Assembly: GCA_003241685.1 (NCBI GenBank) | Contig: QFPJ01000033.1 | Location: forward strand, 1-34,013 | Reading direction: 5' to 3' | DNA from: Sphingopyxis macrogoltabida | GTDB lineage: Bacteria; Pseudomonadota; Alphaproteobacteria; Sphingomonadales; Sphingomonadaceae | DNA: 34,013 bases | Part shown: positions 24,755-30,984 of the stretch, in pieces | Layout of the letters: each line of letters opens with the position of its first letter | Numbering within the stretch: position 1 is the first letter of the stretch | The notes under the pieces: model-generated | The model's database searches: none | The model's input: the letters and a program-made list of their open reading frames with translations, nothing else | Told to the model about the DNA's origin: nothing | Position numbers and translations under genes: made by a program

Positions 24755-25879
24755 CTAGACCCGCATCGGCATCAGGACGTAGGCCGCCTGCGCCTCATCG
24801 CTGGTCTGCCAAAGCGTCGGATCGACATCGCTATTCAGCTTCGCCACCACCCGGCCACCGTCGCCGCTCATGCCCCTGAGCTGCCCCAGCAGGTCCAGCA
24901 GATAACGGCCATTGAAGCCGATCCGCACCGGCGCGCCGGTCAGCTCGATCGGCACTTCCTCACTGGCCGTGCCATGCTCCAGGCTGGTGACGTCCAGCAC
25001 CACGCGATCCGTCTGGAAATCCAGCGCCAGCCCGCGCGTCTTTTCGGTGCTGATCGTCAATACCCGTTCGATCGCCTCGACCAGCGCACCGGGATCGAAC
25101 CATGCGGCAGTCTGGCTGGCGGAAGGGATCACGCGGCTATAATCGGGGAAACTGCCCTCGATCGCCTTGCCGACCAGCGTGGTCTGGCCGACATCGAAAC
25201 GGAAGGTGTGGCCGGACATGGCGATATCGACCGGCCCGCCTTCATCGTCCAACAGGCTCGACAGCGCCTTGACGGCCTTTGCCGGTAAAATGATGCCCGC
25301 CAGCTCCTCCGCACCCTCCGGCAGTTCCTCATGATAGCGGGCCAGCCGATGCCCGTTGGTGGCCGCCGCAAACAGGCATTCGGACCCTTCCGGCACATGC
25401 AGATAGACGCCCTTGAGATAATAGCGGACGTCTTCAGTCGACATGGCAAAGGCCACGCGATGCAACATCGTCGCCAGCCGGCCGGCATCCTGCTCATACT
25501 GCACGGACCAGTCACGCTCGACCAGCATCGCCATGTCGGTGCTGGGCAAGGTCGGCAGTTTGAAGCGCGCCCGACCGCAGCTGATGCTGATCTTGCCATC
25601 CTTCAACAGGATTTCGGCAATGCCATCCGCCGGCAGCTTGCCTGCGATCGACGCCAGCGTGGCGGCGTCCACGGCGATATCCAGTGCTTCATTCTTGCCC
25701 GGCTCTTCCAGCTCAATGAGCTTGGAAAGCTGCAATTCCAGGTCGGTCCCGGTCAGGCGCAGCTGAGCCGGACCCGACTGGAGCAGGACATGCGACAGGA
25801 TCGGCACCGTATTGCGCTTTTCCACCACCAGGTTGATCGCCTTCAGCGCGCCCCGAAGCGCCTTCACATTCACTTTCAC
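24755..25879 (-). CDS. dnaN: DNA polymerase III beta sliding clamp (phage copy)
   Basis: Encodes 374 residues, the full length of bacterial beta clamps with three repeated domains (about 1-120, 125-245, 250-374). Recognisable text: LKAINLVVEKRNTVPILSHV, LRLTGTDLELQL, VYLHVPEGSECLFAAATNGH, GKAIEGSFPDYSRVIPS, FNGRYLLDLLGQL and the terminal YVLMPMRV. A dimeric ring holds polymerase on DNA. GTG start 25879 overlaps the previous stop as GTGA. It lies in a phage replication operon with SSB and primase-helicase but no DNA polymerase, so it presumably recruits host polymerase III or replaces the host clamp. Confidence 0.96.
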   Translation of the reverse strand: MKVNVKALRGALKAINLVVEKRNTVPILSHVLLQSGPAQLRLTGTDLELQLSKLIELEEPGKNEALDIAVDAATLASIAGKLPADGIAEILLKDGKISISCGRARFKLPTLPSTDMAMLVERDWSVQYEQDAGRLATMLHRVAFAMSTEDVRYYLKGVYLHVPEGSECLFAAATNGHRLARYHEELPEGAEELAGIILPAKAVKALSSLLDDEGGPVDIAMSGHTFRFDVGQTTLVGKAIEGSFPDYSRVIPSASQTAAWFDPGALVEAIERVLTISTEKTRGLALDFQTDRVVLDVTSLEHGTASEEVPIELTGAPVRIGFNGRYLLDLLGQLRGMSGDGGRVVAKLNSDVDPTLWQTSDEAQAAYVLMPMRV

Positions 25880-26205
25880 AGTCGTTCACTCCGAATTGTG
25901 GCGGGCGCGGCTGCCGCAAGGATGGGCGCCGCGCCCGTTCCGTCGTGCGACCCGAAGGCGACGGATTTAAAAGAGGGGGAGGGGGCGGGCTCAGGGTTCG
26001 CACCCGCCCCCTCATTGCCGCCAGCTATGGGGAGGTCGGCGGCAATCAGGATTTCGGCTTCACGGTCGATTTCATCGGCCCAGCGTTCGGCCTGCTCGAA
26101 ATCGACGCAGCAGATATCGGCCAGCGTGCCCAGCATCGCCCGGCCGACGTTGACATAGCGGGCCTCGAACTGGCGCCGCGTAATCTCCATGTCGATGAAA
26201 CTCAT
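25876..26205 (-). CDS. Hypothetical early protein
   Basis: Encodes 109 residues. The first half is helical and acidic (ITRRQFEARYVNVGRAMLG, then an EQAERWADEIDREAEILIAA helix); the second half is disordered-looking, alanine/proline-rich. Start ATG 26205 overlaps the upstream stop by four bases, with GAGGTG just before it; the stop overlaps the clamp GTG. Family not recognised. Confidence 0.7.
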   Translation of the reverse strand: MSFIDMEITRRQFEARYVNVGRAMLGTLADICCVDFEQAERWADEIDREAEILIAADLPIAGGNEGAGANPEPAPSPSFKSVAFGSHDGTGAAPILAAAAPATIRSERL

Positions 26206-26720
26206 AGCGCACCTCGCACGGTTGATTTGCCGGTCGCGACGATCGTGACGACGCGCCGTTCGGTCGGGCCGGGTTCCTCCACGCGGATCTTACCTTCGCG
26301 CACCAGCCGACGGACCCGGTAGGATGCGGCCACCGCGTCCTTCAGCCCCAGCGCGCGCGCCAGTTCGGCATTGGTCGGGCAGGCCTGCCCCCGGTTCGCG
26401 GCGCGGGTCAGCAGCCGCAGCACCGCCTTGGTGGTGCATTTGGCGCCGTCGGCGCGGCTCTGGAACCGACCCGGATTGATCCGCGTCAGGGCGCGCAGCT
26501 TTGAAGGACGAGGGGAGGCAAGGCGCTGCAAAATGTGCCGCGTCGGTTCGCCTGCTGCCCGCTTGGTGGTCATGGCGACCAGTCCACGGCTATGCAGGGC
26601 ACTGGCGACCGCGCGAACAGCGTCTGCCGGGCGCGCGCCCGTGAAATAGGCGACATTCTCGCCCGGCCGCGCGCGCTCTGCCCAGCTGATCAATTGCTCA
26701 GGCTTCAATGCCGACATCAT
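26202..26720 (-). CDS. Winged-helix DNA-binding early protein
   Basis: Encodes 172 residues. N-terminal YFTGARPADAVRAVASALHS plus SRGLVAMTTKRAAGEPTRHI looks like one winged helix; the C-terminal RGQACPTNAELARALGLKDA plus VRRLVREGKIRVEEPGPTER is a clear second one, with recognition helix and beta wing. Two-winged-helix phage proteins often act in replication initiation or regulation. Overlaps neighbours on both sides by ATGA. Confidence 0.72.
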   Translation of the reverse strand: MMSALKPEQLISWAERARPGENVAYFTGARPADAVRAVASALHSRGLVAMTTKRAAGEPTRHILQRLASPRPSKLRALTRINPGRFQSRADGAKCTTKAVLRLLTRAANRGQACPTNAELARALGLKDAVAASYRVRRLVREGKIRVEEPGPTERRVVTIVATGKSTVRGAL

Positions 26721-27223
26721 GCCCCCTTTTCCACTGCGCGAAGTTGGGCCAGCAGCTGCACGGCCAGCGCCACCAGCTGCTCGGCATCCTCGATCAGCGC
26801 ATGCTGGCGCACGTCGCGACCGCAGACCCGCTGATCATCGGCCAGCGATGCGCAGATCTTGGTCGTGATCTCGGCCGCTTCGCTGGACATCGCGCCGATC
26901 TGGGTCAGCCAGTTGCCCGCATCGGCCTCGATCTCGGGCAGGCGAAACAGCTCGAAACCCTGCATCCGCGCCAGCGCTCGCGTGATATGCGGCCAGCCGG
27001 GCTGACCAGTGGCCATCTTCTCCAGCTCGGGCACCAGGCGTAGCGGAATGAACTCCGCCGCCTCGACATTGGCCCAGCCATTGATGGTCGGCTGTCCCCG
27101 GCCCAGCATATGGCCGACATAGACCTGCTTGCCCGCCGCATGGACGGCATCGCCGGTCGCCTCGCTGATCGCGATGTCCGTCGGTTTCAGATCATCCGCC
27201 CCACGCGCCATATCAGCGATCAC
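26717..27223 (-). CDS. CII-like phage regulatory protein
   Basis: Encodes 168 residues. The region VYVGHMLGRGQPTINGWANV and then PLRLVPELEKMATGQPGWPH followed by ITRALARMQGFEL resembles P2-type CII/HTH regulators common in sphingomonad prophages, with the recognition helix at QPTINGWAN. The C-terminal half is helical (LTQIGAMSSEAAEITTKI). Its start overlaps the preceding gene by 11 bases. Confidence 0.65.
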   Translation of the reverse strand: MIADMARGADDLKPTDIAISEATGDAVHAAGKQVYVGHMLGRGQPTINGWANVEAAEFIPLRLVPELEKMATGQPGWPHITRALARMQGFELFRLPEIEADAGNWLTQIGAMSSEAAEITTKICASLADDQRVCGRDVRQHALIEDAEQLVALAVQLLAQLRAVEKGA

Positions 27224-27842
27224 CTCCGGGGGCGCGACGACGGTTATTCAGAACCGGACTGTCGGACGCGCCCCCTTCGGTTATCGTGCGGCCTCCACGA
27301 CTCACACGAAAGCCAATCTGCATGAGCGACACGACGACCGAAGCCACCGCCGCCTTTGCCTTCATGACGGCGATTTTGAAGGAACTCGATGCCCGCCACG
27401 CTGGCTTCGCCGATGCTGTGTTTGAACGGGTCGAGGCAGACATAATCTTGCATGAAGCAATCCCGGCATACGCCGACCATTTGGCAGAGGGCTTGTCCTG
27501 GGCACGCGCAGAAGTCATCAAGGCTCGCGCCACTGGCTGACCCTCGCCGCCCCCGTCCAGACGCAGCCCTAACCAGACCGCGCCGCCGGCAAAGCGCTTT
27601 GTATAGCCGGCGGCGGACATCGCCCGATCGAAACCACGCATCGACCAGACCGCCTGCCCGCTATATCCGCACCATAGCACAAAGCGCCGGTACAGATCAG
27701 AAGTGGCGACCTGATAGCAATCGCCCCGAACCGTGAAATCGGATAGAAACTGTGCCAGTGGGTCGGCGCGCTGCTTCGGATTGCTATCCACATCCATGCC
27801 GAACCGGCTCAGCCAGCGGCGCACATTGCCGAGATCGTCCAT
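27213..27842 (-). CDS. Stand-alone copy of the primase-helicase C-terminal domain, with antisense-like tail
   Basis: Encodes 209 residues from ATG 27842 (TGATG overlap with the Cro-like stop). Residues about 27-98 align by eye with residues 805-876 of the phage primase-helicase: FLSDFT versus FLRDCT, VWSMRGFDRAMSAAGY versus EWSAQGFAKAMEDRGY, and GGAVWL versus NGVWWL. So it carries that winged-helix domain alone. After about residue 100 the text becomes A/S/R-rich and low in structure because it is antisense to a plus-strand open frame at 27322-27540. Either the tail is translated, overprinted sequence or the real stop was lost. Role unknown; it could bind the same DNA or partner as the primase. 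Confidence 0.65.
   Translation of the reverse strand: MDDLGNVRRWLSRFGMDVDSNPKQRADPLAQFLSDFTVRGDCYQVATSDLYRRFVLWCGYSGQAVWSMRGFDRAMSAAGYTKRFAGGAVWLGLRLDGGGEGQPVARALMTSARAQDKPSAKWSAYAGIASCKIMSASTRSNTASAKPAWRASSSFKIAVMKAKAAVASVVVSLMQIGFRVSRGGRTITEGGASDSPVLNNRRRAPGGDR
27322..27540 (+). CDS. Possible small plus-strand gene antisense to the early operon
   Basis: Encodes 72 residues starting MSDTTTEATAAFAFMTAILK and ending WARAEVIKARATG. The composition (acidic, amphipathic helices, balanced hydrophobics) is more protein-like than the antisense reading. No strong ribosome-binding site or promoter is visible, and third-position GC is only moderate, so it may be weakly expressed or a chance frame. No family recognised. 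Confidence 0.45.
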   Translation: MSDTTTEATAAFAFMTAILKELDARHAGFADAVFERVEADIILHEAIPAYADHLAEGLSWARAEVIKARATG

Positions 27843-28087
27843 CACGCGGCCTCCCCGATAATTTTCGTTTCGCTATCGGATGACGTCGCAGCCTTCCGGC
27901 CGCTATCGCCAACCAAATGGGTGGCCATGAAATTCCGAACCTTGTCCTCCGTCTCACGGAACGTGCGGCGCCCATTGCGGAGCTGGCGGACAAAATGACG
28001 GTCGCGCAATGCGCCAACGCCGAAGGCGGTGGGCGCCATGCCGGTGTGGGCCAAATAGGCTTCTACATCGCGGAGAAGATCGTTCAT
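27842..28087 (-). CDS. Cro-like small HTH protein
   Basis: Encodes 81 residues from ATG 28087 (MNDLLRDVEAYLAHTGMAPT); the upstream frame to 28135 crosses the operator and is rejected. GVGALRDRHFVRQLRNGRRT is a compact HTH seen in proteins encoded opposite S24 repressors in alphaproteobacterial prophages. First gene of the leftward early operon, driven by the promoter at 28095-28123, so it takes the position of cro. The -10 box ends about eight bases before the ATG, so its mRNA should have almost no leader. Confidence 0.8.
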   Translation of the reverse strand: MNDLLRDVEAYLAHTGMAPTAFGVGALRDRHFVRQLRNGRRTFRETEDKVRNFMATHLVGDSGRKAATSSDSETKIIGEAA

Positions 28088-28094
28088 GGCGGCG

Positions 28095-28123
28095 GGTATA
28101 AGTGTGCTAAAGCACACCGTCAA
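28095..28123 (-). promoter_or_regulatory. Leftward early promoter
   Basis: On the minus strand TTGACG (28123-28118), a 17-base spacer and TATACC (28100-28095). The spacer consists of operator O1 plus one base, so repressor binding would block RNA polymerase directly. Transcription should start within a base or two of the Cro-like ATG. Confidence 0.85.
28102..28117. promoter_or_regulatory. Repressor operator O1
   Basis: GTGTGCTAAAGCACAC, a perfect dyad with 7-base arms around AA, filling the spacer of the leftward promoter. Confidence 0.85.
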
Positions 28124-28161
28124 GGTGTGATCCATATCACCTGTTCGTCAGGGTGCCTTTT

Positions 28162-28177
28162 GTGTGAAAAAGCACCC
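28162..28177. promoter_or_regulatory. Repressor operator O2
   Basis: GTGTGAAAAAGCACCC matches O1 at 13 of 16 positions and ends at the base before the repressor ATG, suggesting negative autoregulation. A weaker half-site dyad (AGGTG...CACCT) lies between O1 and O2 at 28123-28142. Confidence 0.7.
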
Positions 28178-28795
28178 ATGATTTCTCCGCAAAATGAGGT
28201 TGAGCGCGTCCGAGCCGCCCTACGGGCGCTAATGGAAAAGCGCGGCGTGAAGCCGAAGCCGCTTGCTAAGCAGGCGGGGCTAGGGGAAACGGCAGTGCGC
28301 GATTTTCTCGATCGAGAAGGCGCCGATGTGAAGCTTGGGACTTTGCGCCGTCTCGCGAACGCTTTGGATGCTTCAATCGAAGATTTGCTCGGGGTCGAGC
28401 AGGTGCCGCTGACTGGCCGTGTCGGTGCGGGCGGATCGATTATCTTCGATGAGAATACGAGTATGGAAACTGTCCCGCGTCCGCCTGGTGCGACCGGACG
28501 CTTTGAAGCGCTGGAGGTCGTTGGCGACTCTATGCTTCCCCGCTATTCATCGGGCGATATTGTTTACATCTCTCGCGAGGTTGACGGCGTTCTGGATGCC
28601 TACATTGGCGACTACTGCGCTGTGAGGCTGTCCAGCGGCGAAACTTTCGTCAAGCTTCTTGCTCGCGGCAGCCGCCCAGGATTTTTCACGCTTCGCTCGC
28701 TTAACGCCGCAGATATCGAAGATGTCGAGGTCGAGTGGGCGACCCCGATTATCTTCGTTATGCCGCGCGCCGGTCGCGCGGCTCTTCAGCGCTAA
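28178..28795 (+). CDS. LexA/CI-type phage repressor (HTH plus S24 peptidase)
   Basis: Encodes 205 residues from ATG 28178; no ribosome-binding site is seen and operator O2 abuts the start, so translation may be leaderless. N-terminal HTH: PLAKQAGLGETAVRDFLDRE with LGTLRRLANALD. C-terminal S24 domain: VGDSMLPRYSSGD (Ser118) and GETFVKLLARGS (Lys159), the self-cleavage dyad. A candidate scissile Ala84-Gly85 lies in GRVGAGGS between the domains. It should maintain lysogeny by binding the four operators and be cleaved after DNA damage. The 3' end overlaps the convergent HIRAN gene by 38 bases. Confidence 0.93.
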   Translation: MISPQNEVERVRAALRALMEKRGVKPKPLAKQAGLGETAVRDFLDREGADVKLGTLRRLANALDASIEDLLGVEQVPLTGRVGAGGSIIFDENTSMETVPRPPGATGRFEALEVVGDSMLPRYSSGDIVYISREVDGVLDAYIGDYCAVRLSSGETFVKLLARGSRPGFFTLRSLNAADIEDVEVEWATPIIFVMPRAGRAALQR

Positions 28796-29165
28796 CCCAA
28801 TACCGGAAGCCGCCCTTTGGCGGCTTAGGGGGTGCGCGGTCTGGATAATAGGACACAACCTTTACCCGATCCGCGCAGATCGAGACGCTGATCGTTGCGC
28901 CGAGCAGGCATGCACGGCTCATTCCGATGCTGTCAATTACGCCAGCCACGCCACGCCCCTTTTCGTGAACGACGGTCCGCAGCCAGTTATTGCGTGGCAC
29001 ATAGCCTAAGGTTTGGCCGCCCGAATTTTCAACTCGGATAGCCATGCAGTCATACGGGTTATCAGGCTCATGAAAGAAGCGAACCGCTTCCCCGATGCAT
29101 GTGTCCGCTAGTGCCTGCTGATGATGCGACACACCGGCAAGGCGAAGGAAGAATATTTCGTCCAC
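28758..29165 (-). CDS. HIRAN-domain protein, convergent with the repressor gene
   Basis: Encodes 135 residues from GTG 29165 (AGGGA upstream). HIRAN marks: FFLRLAGVSHHQQALADTCI, GEAVRFFHEPDNPYDCMAIR, and LGYVPRNNWLRTVV. HIRAN domains bind single-stranded DNA ends and damaged or stalled forks (known from HLTF/Rad5). It is a single gene between the switch and the right operon, reading toward and overlapping the 3' end of the repressor. A LexA-type box lies 46-60 bases upstream of its start, so damage induction is likely. The C-terminal tail (PKPPKGGFRYWVS) carries a short hairpin-forming segment at 28807-28826. Confidence 0.85.
   Translation of the reverse strand: MDEIFFLRLAGVSHHQQALADTCIGEAVRFFHEPDNPYDCMAIRVENSGGQTLGYVPRNNWLRTVVHEKGRGVAGVIDSIGMSRACLLGATISVSICADRVKVVSYYPDRAPPKPPKGGFRYWVSAEEPRDRRAA
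28807..28826. terminator. Short hairpin at the 3' end of the repressor and HIRAN genes
   Basis: AAGCCGCC-CTTT-GGCGGCTT, an 8-bp perfect stem 11 bases after the repressor stop. No T-run follows on the plus strand, so it is at best a weak terminator; it is also coding in the HIRAN gene. Confidence 0.45.
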
Positions 29166-29210
29166 GACTCGTTTCCCTGTTGAACCTCAATCAACATTTC
29201 AGTCGCGCGA

Positions 29211-29225
29211 GAACATTGCAAGAAC
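29211..29225. promoter_or_regulatory. SOS (LexA) box, alphaproteobacterial type
   Basis: GAAC-N7-GAAC (GAACATTGCAAGAAC), the reverse complement of the GTTC-N7-GTTC direct repeat bound by LexA in Alphaproteobacteria. It lies between the HIRAN start and the rightward promoter. A match of this kind is expected about once by chance in 34 kb, but very rarely inside a 144-bp control region. Confidence 0.65.
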
Positions 29226-29226
29226 G

Positions 29227-29242
29227 TTGTGACAAATCACAC
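29227..29242. promoter_or_regulatory. Repressor operator O3
   Basis: TTGTGACAAATCACAC matches O1 at 12 of 16 positions, contains the dyad TGTGA-N4-TCACA, and starts 32 bases (about three helical turns) before O4. On the minus strand it covers TTGTCA, which could be a -35 box for the HIRAN gene. Confidence 0.6.
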
Positions 29243-29250
29243 TTTACGTC

Positions 29251-29280
29251 TTGACGAAGTGTGACGAAGCACACTATTTC
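29251..29280 (+). promoter_or_regulatory. Rightward early promoter
   Basis: TTGACG (29251-29256), 18-base spacer and TATTTC (29275-29280), or CTATTT with 17. Operator O4 fills the spacer, the same design as the leftward promoter. The -35 hexamer is identical in both promoters. The leader of about 25 bases carries GGGAGG for the first gene. Confidence 0.7.
29259..29274. promoter_or_regulatory. Repressor operator O4
   Basis: GTGTGACGAAGCACAC matches O1 at 13 of 16 positions, lying between the -35 and -10 boxes of the rightward promoter. An overlapping 8-base inverted repeat (TCACACTT at 29237, AAGTGTGA at 29257) links it with O3. Confidence 0.75.
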
Positions 29281-29309
29281 CGTCCCCGTTCACTCAACGG
29301 GAGGCAACC

Positions 29310-29771
29310 ATGCTTCATGCGCCTATCGAGTTTCCGTTTCCCGGCAGCGTCGTGCTGTCGAAGGGCCTGCGCTGGACGATCCGCCAGCTGTTCGACAACG
29401 GCGCCACCGCGCTGATCGTCCGCGAAGGGGCCGGCGCACAGGGCCGCCGCCGCGAAGCCGTGGCCGATCTGGTCGACGCCAACCTGGTCGACCGCGACGG
29501 CATCAACGCCGTCAAGGGCATCGGCCGCGACACCAAGCGCCTGGCGCTCCATGTCGCCCGCCATCTGCGCGACAGTAACGAGGTCGTGCTGCGCGATCTG
29601 GGCCACCATCTGGCCGCCGCTCACGCTGCCGGCAACGTGCCGCGCATCCGCGACAATTATCACCTGGTCGAAATCATGCGCGGGCTGGGCTGGCACAAGG
29701 CTGGCTGGGCCGGCACCGGCCCGACCCTCAGCCCGATCTATCGCCGCACGGCGAAGGCGGTGCCGGCATGA
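29310..29771 (+). CDS. First gene of the right early operon, unknown function
   Basis: Encodes 153 residues; GGGAGG lies six bases before the ATG. Text begins MLHAPIEFPFPGSVVLSKGL; the middle (DTKRLALHVARHLRDSNEVV) is helical and basic; the C-terminus IMRGLGWHKAGWAGTGPTLS ends with a YRR segment. Family not recognised. As the first gene under repressor control it may act early in infection. Confidence 0.75.
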   Translation: MLHAPIEFPFPGSVVLSKGLRWTIRQLFDNGATALIVREGAGAQGRRREAVADLVDANLVDRDGINAVKGIGRDTKRLALHVARHLRDSNEVVLRDLGHHLAAAHAAGNVPRIRDNYHLVEIMRGLGWHKAGWAGTGPTLSPIYRRTAKAVPA

Positions 29772-30091
29772 CGAAGAGGGAAAAAGCGGCAGCTATCACT
29801 CGCTCATATGAGAAGATTGATGCTGCGAACCGCTTAATTGCTCACATCAGGCAGGGGCAGGAAATGGGCGGCAACCCAGCCTATTTCCCGCTGGCCGGTT
29901 TGGCGACCGTTCATCCAAGATCGATATTTGATCAGGCCAGCGGCCACAAAAGTAACATCGTTTTTCGGGACTTTCTTTCGATCCCCATCACCGAAGATGC
30001 GCTGATCAAAATTTGCGAGGATCGCATCGTTGAGCTGGAGACACTCGTTGCCGAGATCTCCATCGACGCGACCATCCGGCCACCCGCCTGA
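29768..30091 (+). CDS. Hypothetical early protein
   Basis: Encodes 107 residues, mainly helical (RSYEKIDAANRLIAHIRQGQ; ALIKICEDRIVELETLVAEI). ATGA overlap with the upstream gene. Its sequence looks less GC-rich than neighbours, which may mean later acquisition. Family not recognised. Confidence 0.7.
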   Translation: MTKREKAAAITRSYEKIDAANRLIAHIRQGQEMGGNPAYFPLAGLATVHPRSIFDQASGHKSNIVFRDFLSIPITEDALIKICEDRIVELETLVAEISIDATIRPPA

Positions 30092-30092
30092 C

Positions 30093-30227
30093 ATGCTCGC
30101 CGGCCCCGACCTTCCCCCTCATCCGGTGGCATTGGCCGCCATCAGCCTGACCGGCGCCCTGATCGTGCTGGGCGCCTTCAAGGCGATGGGCTGGCTGCTC
30201 GCCCTCATCAGTAGGATTTTCGCATGA
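30093..30227 (+). CDS. Single-pass small membrane protein
   Basis: A 44-residue frame from ATG 30093, one base after the upstream stop. Residues about 13-42 (VALAAISLTGALIVLGAFKA onward) form a hydrophobic helix long enough to span the membrane. Its last codons overlap the next ATG. Early phage membrane peptides often act in exclusion, but this is only position-based. Confidence 0.65.
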   Translation: MLAGPDLPPHPVALAAISLTGALIVLGAFKAMGWLLALISRIFA

Positions 30228-30784
30228 TGGATTTCACCCCCACTGCGCAGCAGATCACGCTGCACGGGCTCGGCTTCATCCAGGTGAAGCTGGGCGGCAA
30301 CCAGCGCCTGCATGTCTGGCACCCCGATCTGCCGCGCCGCAGCTGCTATGAGCATAGCTCGATCCATAATCATCGCTTCAGTTTCATGAGCCATGTGCTG
30401 GTCGGAACGCAGATCAACCGCCGCTGGAAGGTCCGCCCGGCCGAAGACGGCACCCATGATCGCATTTCCCATGACGGCGCACGCAGCGACAAGGGCGGCC
30501 GCCTGTCCTACGTGGCCGAGCGCGTCTCGATCGAGGAATATTTTCCCGGCGCCGATGAGGTCTATGCCGCCGGCCAATATTATCACATGCCGATGCTGCA
30601 ATATCACGAGACGCCCAACTGCGGCATCGTCGTTACCCTGCTGCGTAAGCTGGACGAAGGCGAAAAGCATGCATCGTCGCTGATCACACACGACCATGAG
30701 TTCGACCATGGCTTCGATCGCTTCCAGATGAGCGAAGATGATCTGTGGCGCGTCGTTCTCGACGCGATGAAGGCCGCAGCATGA
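30224..30784 (+). CDS. Cupin-like protein
   Basis: Encodes 186 residues. The stretch SIHNHRFSFMSHVLVG has the His-x-His and following beta strand of a cupin first motif, and YYHMPMLQYHETP could supply the second histidine motif; beta strands dominate the centre. Such folds bind a metal and often carry dioxygenase or isomerase activity, or just a ligand. I cannot name the substrate. ATGA overlaps on both sides. Confidence 0.65.
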   Translation: MMDFTPTAQQITLHGLGFIQVKLGGNQRLHVWHPDLPRRSCYEHSSIHNHRFSFMSHVLVGTQINRRWKVRPAEDGTHDRISHDGARSDKGGRLSYVAERVSIEEYFPGADEVYAAGQYYHMPMLQYHETPNCGIVVTLLRKLDEGEKHASSLITHDHEFDHGFDRFQMSEDDLWRVVLDAMKAAA

Positions 30785-30984
30785 GCAGGCCCGCCGCAGC
30801 CATCGTCAACACCGCGCAGGGCGTTGCCTCCTATCTGGACGGGATCAGCGAGCGCAAGCGCGCCAATGATGTCCGCCGCCTGTGCCACAGCAATGTCGGC
30901 ATTCGCTCCCATCTGGCGGCTCTTCAACACGACAACATGCAGCTGCGCGCCCGCGTCGCTGAACTGGAGGCGAAGAATGTCTAA
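30781..30984 (+). CDS. Small coiled-coil early protein
   Basis: Encodes 67 residues from ATG 30781 (MSRPAAAIVNTAQGVASYLD). The C-terminal half (SHLAALQHDNMQLRARVAEL) is a leucine-zipper-like helix, so dimerisation is likely. Overlaps the previous gene by four and the next by eight bases. Function unknown. Confidence 0.68.
   Translation: MSRPAAAIVNTAQGVASYLDGISERKRANDVRRLCHSNVGIRSHLAALQHDNMQLRARVAELEAKNV

Noticed and set aside
27244..27480. Another minus-strand frame opposite the small plus-strand gene
   Set aside because: Third overlapping frame without ribosome-binding site or recognisable features.
29228..29241. CRP-like dyad TGTGA-N4-TCACA
   Set aside because: CRP sites have a six-base spacer; the sequence fits the repressor operator pattern better.
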